64,000 bases of DNA from an uncultured Fodinibius sp. Its GTDB lineage: Bacteria > Bacteroidota > Rhodothermia > Balneolales > Balneolaceae. Under the pieces are notes generated by a model that did not search any database, was not told the origin of the DNA, and was given only the letters and a program-made list of their open reading frames with translations. The position numbers and the translations under genes were made by a program. This document shows positions 58,479 through 64,000 of the stretch, piece by piece (within the stretch, counting starts at the first letter, position 1; the number at the start of each line of letters is the position of its first letter). The DNA is taken from the NCBI GenBank assembly GCA_913056455.1, contig CAJXMJ010000001.1, forward strand, positions 868,001 to 932,000, written 5' to 3'.

Positions 58479-60593
58479 TTAAAAATCAACTGAAATACCT
58501 GCCTGCCAGCTTCTGCCGGGAGCCGGTTCGAAATATCGTCCCCCAAAAGCATTGACTGTTACTGAACCATTGTATCGGGTATTAAATAGATTATTGATGT
58601 CTATAAATGGTTGTACCCCAATATCTTTGGACCTATAAAGTTTTCTAAAGCTCAGAGAAGCATCAAAAACATTATAAGCCTTATTTTTAGCAGTATTTAG
58701 ATTATCAGCCATATAACTGCTTACATACTTATAGGTAAGAGAAAACAAAAAGTTCCCGGGAGTCCATTTTAATTTACTATTTAGTCGGAAAGGGGCAATA
58801 CCCGGAACCTCATTACCTTTTAATGAGAGACTGTCTACAGTTTGTGCCTGCTTAAATTCTGCTTGTGTAAGAGTAGTATTGGCCGAAATTTTAACATCCT
58901 GATGAATTTGCCATCCGAGTTGGGCTTCAACACCGGTGTGACGGGTTTCACCCTGATTACGATAGAAGGTAGGTCCATTTACTTCGAGTTGATAGGGGAA
59001 GAGCAAGTCGTCAATCCAGAGTCGATAGAACGTCAAGTCGTATGTAAGTGCACTTGATTGAATATTGCCCCTAATACCTGTTTCTAAACCAACAGTTTGC
59101 TCAGGTTTTAAATTGGGATTGAATCCATTACCTCCACCGGGTCTGTTGACAAGCTCAGTTGTTGTAGGAGCCTCAAAAGAGGTACTGATATTGGCAAATA
59201 TGTTCTGATCACCCGGTCTATAGTTAAGTCCCAAACTGGGGCTTAATGACTGAAAGGTTCTATCGCCGGTCTGTGTAGTTGCATCAGCATCAGTACTGAA
59301 ATTTATTCGGTCATACCGTAAACTGCCAAGAATATTGAATTCCCCTGCCGAATAGGTCGCTGTAGAAAAAATCGCCTGATTCAAGACTTGTTCAAGCTGA
59401 TCAACAGTAGTAACTCCTCGTGTGGCATCACCGACATTCTCAAACTCTTCCCGATCATCATTCTGGAATTTTGATTCTATCCCAAATTTGAGGTTTAAAG
59501 AGTTCCACTCTTTATCAAAGGTAGCACGTAAACCGCCTACCAACCTATCAACAGTGATAATACCAAATGGCAAAGGATTAGTGAGATCCCTGTAGATACT
59601 ATAACCCGTTATATTGAGTAATCCGGCTCCCGTTTGCAGCGTATAGGAAAGTCCAGCTTGTCCCTGCGTGAGCTGTTTTCCAGCCTCGGCATTTACAAAA
59701 GAGGGTACTGCTTTTGTAGGATCGTTTTGCGCATCGGTGGCGGTGAGGGCACTGGGGTGTTGAGCTTGTGGCATATAGATGGCCGCCCCCTGGTACTGTA
59801 GGTGACTTTTGGAGGTAAGATTTACAGAGCCTGTTATACCTGATCTCAGTACTTTTGCTGCACTATAGTCCCGGTATCCATCCGTATTTAAATAGCTGGT
59901 GTAACCCGTCATTTGATGATTTGGATTACGAAAAGAAAATTCCCCTTCAACTTTTCGAGTCCCAAAAGATCCGGCCATTGTTTTAAGTCGAAAGTTTCTT
60001 TTCTCTTCATACCGCGGTTTCGTGGATAGATATAAAACCCCACCACTGCTGTTACCCCAATAGGCCGCAGCAGGACCTCGCAGGAGTTCAGCTCGGCGTA
60101 TGAAAGCCGGATCCACAATATTGAGCATAGTTTGGCCGTCAGCTACAGTCAAAGGGATATCATTAAGCACAACCTGAACGCCGCGAACCCCAAAAGCAGC
60201 ACGCCAGCCAATGCCTCGAATCGTTAAACGTTCACCGAGTGCATAATTTTGGCGATCATTAACCCAGATACCCGGCATCTGTTGACTAATATCTTCAAGA
60301 GAAAGGGTTGCGCTGCTATTAATATCTATTAGATCCCTCGAAAAGGTACTCAGCGCAACTGGCGCATCCGATGAACTAATAACCGAATGCATCGCTGTTA
60401 CTTCAATTGGTTCAAGCTCAACCGTTAAACTATCATTAGTATCTTGGGCACAAATAGGAATTGTAAATAAAGTGAGCAAAACAATACATGAAACCAGATA
60501 TCGGGTGGAAACATTCAAAAGATGAAAAGGAAATAGGGGCATTTGGTTTTGATGGGACATACTCTTTGGTGAAAACTTAAATATTTTAATCAT
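58479..60593 (-). CDS. TonB-dependent outer-membrane receptor
   Basis: A signal peptide precedes the plug domain: LEPIEVTAMHSVISSSDAP, then PGIWVNDRQNYALGERLTIR and the block DPAFIRRAELLRGPAAAYWG. The 22-strand barrel follows, with the usual late signatures FNTRYNGSVTVNAFGGRYFEP and the final aromatic, SWQAGISVDF. The 704-residue length fits receptors that import iron complexes, cobalamin or other ligands, but no siderophore or metal enzyme gene is adjacent, so the substrate is unknown. The TonB box is probably the VELEPIEVTA segment. It is divergent from the DUF2752 gene. Confidence 0.92.
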   Translation of the reverse strand: MIKIFKFSPKSMSHQNQMPLFPFHLLNVSTRYLVSCIVLLTLFTIPICAQDTNDSLTVELEPIEVTAMHSVISSSDAPVALSTFSRDLIDINSSATLSLEDISQQMPGIWVNDRQNYALGERLTIRGIGWRAAFGVRGVQVVLNDIPLTVADGQTMLNIVDPAFIRRAELLRGPAAAYWGNSSGGVLYLSTKPRYEEKRNFRLKTMAGSFGTRKVEGEFSFRNPNHQMTGYTSYLNTDGYRDYSAAKVLRSGITGSVNLTSKSHLQYQGAAIYMPQAQHPSALTATDAQNDPTKAVPSFVNAEAGKQLTQGQAGLSYTLQTGAGLLNITGYSIYRDLTNPLPFGIITVDRLVGGLRATFDKEWNSLNLKFGIESKFQNDDREEFENVGDATRGVTTVDQLEQVLNQAIFSTATYSAGEFNILGSLRYDRINFSTDADATTQTGDRTFQSLSPSLGLNYRPGDQNIFANISTSFEAPTTTELVNRPGGGNGFNPNLKPEQTVGLETGIRGNIQSSALTYDLTFYRLWIDDLLFPYQLEVNGPTFYRNQGETRHTGVEAQLGWQIHQDVKISANTTLTQAEFKQAQTVDSLSLKGNEVPGIAPFRLNSKLKWTPGNFLFSLTYKYVSSYMADNLNTAKNKAYNVFDASLSFRKLYRSKDIGVQPFIDINNLFNTRYNGSVTVNAFGGRYFEPAPGRSWQAGISVDF

Positions 60594-60727
60594 TAAGGCC
60601 TGTTAACAAAGCAGGATAGATAGTAATTCCTGATTTTCAGTTTCAATGAAATAAAAATTTCTTACACTTTTAACTTTTATTTACTTGTTTATTGTAACTT
60701 CAACTGGTAGTTGGTCGTACTTCTAAT

Positions 60728-61030
60728 GTGATGAAAGATATTGTAGTATATTTATACCGAAATTATTTTGAATTAGCTGCTTTTATTGGCGGATTGTTGT
60801 TGCTGGCTTTGATGGATCCTGATACTGCGAGCGGTCCGGGATTATGCTTGTTGGAAAATCTGAACTTCCCATATTGTCCGGGAGATGGGTTGGGGCATTC
60901 AATATCTTATATCTTTCGAGCAGAATTTAGTAATGCATTGGAAGCGAATATATTAGGACCCTTTGCAATAATTATTTTAACTGGAAGAATTTCTTATCTA
61001 ACTTCTCAAAATTTATCAAATAAAAAATAA
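60728..61030 (+). CDS. DUF2752-like membrane protein with altered cysteine motif
   Basis: A 100-residue protein with two membrane helices and the DUF2752 layout: an N-terminal helix, a cysteine-containing loop LNFPYCPGDGLGHSISYIFR, and a helix ANILGPFAIIILT. The motif is normally CPGCG; here the second cysteine is aspartate (CPGDG). The start at 60728 is an ATG shortly followed by a second. The TM2-domain gene follows 14 bases later, a common pairing in Bacteroidota and relatives. Confidence 0.72.
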   Translation: MMKDIVVYLYRNYFELAAFIGGLLLLALMDPDTASGPGLCLLENLNFPYCPGDGLGHSISYIFRAEFSNALEANILGPFAIIILTGRISYLTSQNLSNKK

Positions 61031-61044
61031 AACTGAATAATATT

Positions 61045-61389
61045 ATGGCTAATGTGATAGACTATTTACCTGAACTTGAGGGGGACGAGGCGGCTTATAT
61101 CTCAAAGGTGATGGAGTCCATGGACGAAAAGTCAGCTGATCGGTTTTCAAAAGTTTACAGAGCGCGAAGACAAGATCCCCAGACTGTTTTATTAACAGCT
61201 CTTGTAGGGTTTTTTGGCGTGGCTGGTATTCATCGATTTCTTGTTGGTCAATTGGGAATGGGACTCTTATATCTATTTACTGCGGGGCTTTGTTTCATCG
61301 GGACGATAGTGGATATCATCAACTATAAGAATTTAGCTTTTGAATATAACAGGGAGGTTGCCCGGGAAGCTGTATCATTGATAGAATAG
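61045..61389 (+). CDS. TM2-domain protein
   Basis: A 114-residue protein: an N-terminal helical part of about 50 residues, then the TM2 domain with ALVGFFGVAGIHRFLVGQLG, GLLYLFTAGLCFIGTIVDII and a charged tail. TM2 domains are two-helix membrane hairpins of unknown function. Its pairing with the DUF2752-like gene (14-base gap) suggests a shared membrane role. It converges on the DUF5777 gene, with three bases between the stops. Confidence 0.88.
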   Translation: MANVIDYLPELEGDEAAYISKVMESMDEKSADRFSKVYRARRQDPQTVLLTALVGFFGVAGIHRFLVGQLGMGLLYLFTAGLCFIGTIVDIINYKNLAFEYNREVAREAVSLIE

Positions 61390-61392
61390 TTT

Positions 61393-62235
61393 TTACAAGC
61401 CAAATATCCGGTTCACATTAAATCCAAAGCGGAAATCGCCGGCCCAGAATTGCTCACTATTTTGAGCCATTGCATACTGTTCCAGATGCCATCGGGTAGA
61501 GGCGAAAAACAACTGAAATACATGACCACCTGTTTGGATGTTTAATCCCATTGAAAAAGCATTATTTGTATTTCGATTTTTTTCTCCAATTATAGGATGA
61601 TATTCTGCAGTAAGAGCAAAACGCTCTGAGAGATTTATTTGTGAGCCAATACCTAAAGAAAAGAGGTGTTGTTGATTTCCAGGATCCACCGAGCTGAAAT
61701 AACCATACATCGGGGATAACTGGAGGCTGATCTGTTTATTAATTTTCTTCGATATAATAACTGAGGAAAATGTACTAATATCATCTTTGAAGGGACGTCT
61801 GTTTTCTTGTGTTACAATCCCAAAGTCACCTTTTAATGCAACACTGATGGGAGTTGAGTTATCTGAATTTTGCTTCAGTAGGGCAAATTTTGATCGAATA
61901 TCGATGACATTAAAGAGAGAAGACCGCCCAATACCTATAGACCAGTTATCCGTAATACCATAATCTAGTCCTATCCGTACATTTTGGATATTGTCAAGAC
62001 CGAAAAAATTTTGCACAACATTGGAAGTTGCAATTCCAAAACTGTGCATTATGGTGACATTTAGATTACGTGCCTGAAGGGTTTCGGTAGTCGTTTGGGT
62101 GATAAGAGTAGGGGCCCAGAATGTTTCAACAGGTTCCACAATATCAGCTCTTTTTCTTTCCATCTGAGCAAAACTCTGTATCGAGAAAAGAAGAATAAAA
62201 GCTGGTATCAAATAAAATTTAAGTTGAGATCTCAT
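61393..62235 (-). CDS. DUF5777 family outer-membrane beta-barrel protein
   Basis: A signal peptide ends at about residue 23 (LLFSIQSFA-Q). The DUF5777 signature region is VETFWAPTLITQTTTETLQAR followed by NVTIMHSFG. The rest is alternating strands (GLDYGITDNWSIGIGRSS, SLGIGSQINLSERFALTAEY) that would form a small barrel, and the last residues GFNVNRIFGL suit an outer-membrane insertion signal. Family members often lie beside cytochrome-c-like and YceI genes, as here. The start is 11 bases before the end of the YceI gene. Confidence 0.82.
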   Translation of the reverse strand: MRSQLKFYLIPAFILLFSIQSFAQMERKRADIVEPVETFWAPTLITQTTTETLQARNLNVTIMHSFGIATSNVVQNFFGLDNIQNVRIGLDYGITDNWSIGIGRSSLFNVIDIRSKFALLKQNSDNSTPISVALKGDFGIVTQENRRPFKDDISTFSSVIISKKINKQISLQLSPMYGYFSSVDPGNQQHLFSLGIGSQINLSERFALTAEYHPIIGEKNRNTNNAFSMGLNIQTGGHVFQLFFASTRWHLEQYAMAQNSEQFWAGDFRFGFNVNRIFGL

Positions 62236-62246
62236 AGGTTTAATAG

Positions 62247-62804
62247 TTAATTAGAACTTAGTGTGGCAGATATGGAAACTTCAATTTTTTCACTAACTCG
62301 ATAAAATAATATGCCGGGTGGCTCAATATTATAGTCTTTCATGTTTAGCGTCCATGAAGCCTCTACATGTATTTCTTTTCTGACTTTTTGTAGTGTCCCG
62401 GTAATGGTTATCTTTTTTGAGACCCCATGTACAGCAAATTCGCCTTTCACAGTAACTTTTCGTGGTTGATTGTTAAGCGGCCTAAAGTCTGATATGATCT
62501 TGCCGTAGAATTCTGCAAAAGGATATTTGTCGGCTTCGAGTGTTCTAAGCATGTCGTTATCTCTCTTGCCAATTCCTGTTTCTAAAGTATGTACATCCAC
62601 ATAGAAATCAACAATGGAGTCTGCCAGTGCTATTTTTCCTATTAAGTGATCGGAAACTCCTGTAAAAGAATGTAAGGGGACTGATGAGTCAAATTCTACG
62701 TGTCCCGACTCGGTCATATAGCTCTGCGCTGTACCCAATATGGGCACTGTGAGGAAACAGAGAGCTAATGACAAACTGGATAGTATATAACTGGTTGTGT
62801 TCAT
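62247..62804 (-). CDS. YceI-like periplasmic lipid-binding protein
   Basis: A signal peptide (end near LGTA-Q) precedes a YceI lipocalin-fold domain: GHVEFDSSVPLHSFTGVSDH, FYVDVHTLETGIGKRDNDML, and VTVKGEFAVHGVSKKITITG. YceI proteins carry isoprenoids or amphiphiles in the periplasm, and in many FCB genomes a truncated form like this accompanies DUF5777. Only one domain is present at 185 residues. It is in the middle of the minus-strand group 61393-64000. Confidence 0.88.
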   Translation of the reverse strand: MNTTSYILSSLSLALCFLTVPILGTAQSYMTESGHVEFDSSVPLHSFTGVSDHLIGKIALADSIVDFYVDVHTLETGIGKRDNDMLRTLEADKYPFAEFYGKIISDFRPLNNQPRKVTVKGEFAVHGVSKKITITGTLQKVRKEIHVEASWTLNMKDYNIEPPGILFYRVSEKIEVSISATLSSN

Positions 62805-62833
62805 ACCTTACTTGGTGTCTTTACAAAGTGTTA

Positions 62834-63325
62834 TCAATTGTCTGGGGCACCGTCTGCTATCCAAGCTCTGATTGAATCTATATTCGCCTGAGATAACGGA
62901 TCACGTTGATAGGGCATTCGTTGACCTTCCTGAGGGTCCGGCTCAATCTTATCAACCAGCGGACTTTCATCAGGGTTGCCTGTATTGACTATACTTTCTC
63001 CGTATTGATTGCCAACGCTATTTATGACATCATCATAGGAACTTAAGTTGACGCCGCTTTCCTGTGTGCCAGAATCATGACAACCACTTGTTGCGCAAGA
63101 GGACTGAAGGATAGGTGATATATCCTGAGAAAAGCTTACATTTCGATCTGGGTCGGGATCCGGTTCGGGGTCAGGGCCGGTACTATTTCCATTCCCTCCG
63201 CAGGAAATGAATACAAAAGTGAGAAAGCATATCCCCATTATTACAAGGAAACGTGATTTCGTGGAATTACTTGTATGATTTTTGAATAGGGCACCATGAG
63301 TTGAAAATGAGTTTGAATACTTCAT
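62834..63325 (-). CDS. cytochrome-c-like lipoprotein (CxxxxCH haem motif)
   Basis: The start at 63325 has a strong Shine-Dalgarno GGAGG six bases upstream, rare in this window. A long N-region leads to a lipobox FIS-C42 (mature end with GGNGN), then a Pro/Asp-rich linker (DPEPDPDPDRN) and a domain with SCATSGCHDSG, that is CxxxxCH, a haem-attachment variant seen in FCB and planctomycete cytochrome-like proteins. The C-terminal ANIDSIRAWIADGAP is the usual end of such domains, with a possible axial Met in RMPYQRDP. It would be lipid-anchored in the periplasm. Confidence 0.8.
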   Translation of the reverse strand: MKYSNSFSTHGALFKNHTSNSTKSRFLVIMGICFLTFVFISCGGNGNSTGPDPEPDPDPDRNVSFSQDISPILQSSCATSGCHDSGTQESGVNLSSYDDVINSVGNQYGESIVNTGNPDESPLVDKIEPDPQEGQRMPYQRDPLSQANIDSIRAWIADGAPDN

Positions 63326-63369
63326 TATATCCTCCAATTGAAAATCAGGTTATTTGAATGTTTGCCGTG

Positions 63370-64000
63370 TTAAAAAATGTTGTAGTTAACCGAAATAAAT
63401 GACCCCATTGAATAGAGTTTGACATTAGCCCATCCTACTTCTTGTATAGGAACTTTGATAAATGGTTCAATGCGTAAACTGATATTACTTTTGAGATCCA
63501 TTTCATATCCCAGTGAGAAAACAGCATTACTCATCCAATGGCGGGTACCGGTTCGTTCTTGCCAACGTTGTGGCTGTCCGGATGAATAACCGCCATAGTC
63601 AAATCGGTAGTCTTCATTAAGCATGATGTATGAAGAAACTCCACCGCTGGCAAAGATCCTGGAATCATCAAAATGCAAAACATTGTACTTTAAGCTTATG
63701 GGAATATCGATAAGTAGGCATTTACCGACTGTTTCTTGTGGTACAGCTCCATATGACCAGTATCCTTCAGGTGGATTATAATCATTACCACTGGCCGTGT
63801 ATTGAACTCTGGAATGTATTGCACCAACAGAAATCGCAAGATTTTTAGTGAGAGCGTACTCAGCAGATAATCCAATTTTGTAGCCGGGATTATAAAAGTT
63901 GGAGATGCCACCAACAGTACTCATGTCAGGTCCCCCTATAAGGCCTATAGTAAACTGTGAAGTTTCACGACGAGGAAGCTGATTCTTCGTGTTAAATCCA
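63370..64000 (-). CDS. outer-membrane beta-barrel protein, 5' end outside window
   Basis: The minus strand is open from the stop at 63370 to the right edge (the frame begins GFNTKNQLPRRETSQFTIG), so the true start lies beyond 64000; the ATG at 63924 is internal. The visible 209 residues are a barrel of alternating strands, with FTIGLIGGPDMSTVGG, GLSAEYALTKNLAISVGAIH, SLKYNVLHFDDSRIFASGG and the end GSFISVNYNIF, a typical final aromatic. It resembles PorT-like or OmpW-like Bacteroidota proteins. It precedes the cytochrome-like gene by 44 bases. Confidence 0.82.
   Translation of the reverse strand, partial: GFNTKNQLPRRETSQFTIGLIGGPDMSTVGGISNFYNPGYKIGLSAEYALTKNLAISVGAIHSRVQYTASGNDYNPPEGYWSYGAVPQETVGKCLLIDIPISLKYNVLHFDDSRIFASGGVSSYIMLNEDYRFDYGGYSSGQPQRWQERTGTRHWMSNAVFSLGYEMDLKSNISLRIEPFIKVPIQEVGWANVKLYSMGSFISVNYNIF

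Noticed and set aside
1-64000. Search by eye for tRNA, rRNA, CRISPR repeats, transposases, integrases and phage structural genes
   Set aside because: No cloverleaf, spaced repeat array or mobile-element protein was seen on either strand; small RNAs cannot be excluded without computation.

Overview
The window looks like chromosomal DNA of a moderately AT-rich bacterium of the FCB group, most likely Balneolota/Rhodothermota (a marine or saline relative of Bacteroidota). This rests on gene content only: a fused alpha-beta E1 dehydrogenase, many short lipoproteins, DUF5777 and YceI proteins beside a TonB receptor, a pilin-like protein starting MGQQQ, rare Shine-Dalgarno sequences, and a BCCT osmolyte carrier paired with a stress protein. 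I saw no rRNA, tRNA, CRISPR array, insertion sequence or prophage.

Layout. 1-7137: end of mutL, a queuosine-tRNA mannosyltransferase, a TPR lipoprotein, an E1 dehydrogenase on the minus strand, an EamA exporter and a DUF1499 membrane protein. 7295-15963: a complete recC-recB-recD operon with a terminator behind it. 16243-24390: housekeeping genes (ppa, FKBP isomerase, DEAD-box helicase, PlsC-type acyltransferase, endonuclease VIII, DinB, a metallopeptidase-like protein). 24505-27070: BCCT transporter and tandem universal stress protein. 27075-28300: a compact minus-strand operon of four small genes, including an eIF1/SUI1-like protein and a degenerate AAA-like protein. 28400-30596: beta-carbonic anhydrase and an Ig-domain lipoprotein.

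31270-43290 is a type IV pilus/type II secretion-like locus, all on the plus strand: atypical pilin, O-antigen-ligase-like protein, PilC/GspF, PilB/GspE, a cyclic-nucleotide-binding protein, a PilT-like ATPase, an apparent PilM-PilN fusion, an apparent PilO-PilP fusion, and a secretin ending in a SPOR domain. The pilin does not show the usual prepilin-peptidase motif, and no prepilin peptidase or minor pilin gene lies in the window.

43357-45750 holds a D-threonine aldolase/D-serine dehydratase-like enzyme and an M19 dipeptidase. 46918-52311 is a plus-strand run: ParA, a small ribbon-helix-helix-like protein, then a tight three-gene unit of an OlsB/GlsB-like N-acyltransferase, an OlsA/GlsA-like O-acyltransferase and an 865-residue fusion of a nucleophile-less alpha/beta hydrolase, a DedA membrane domain and an ATP-grasp ligase. 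I infer that this last unit makes and moves an amino-acid- or dipeptide-containing lipid; it and the pilus locus are the two best candidates for undescribed biology.

52317-64000 is accessory: TPR protein, dUTPase-fold-like protein, lipase maturation factor, GNAT, a YegP/DUF1508 protein, several small membrane proteins, a TonB receptor, a DUF2752-TM2 pair, and a minus-strand group of beta-barrel, cytochrome-c-like lipoprotein, YceI and DUF5777 genes that runs off the right edge.
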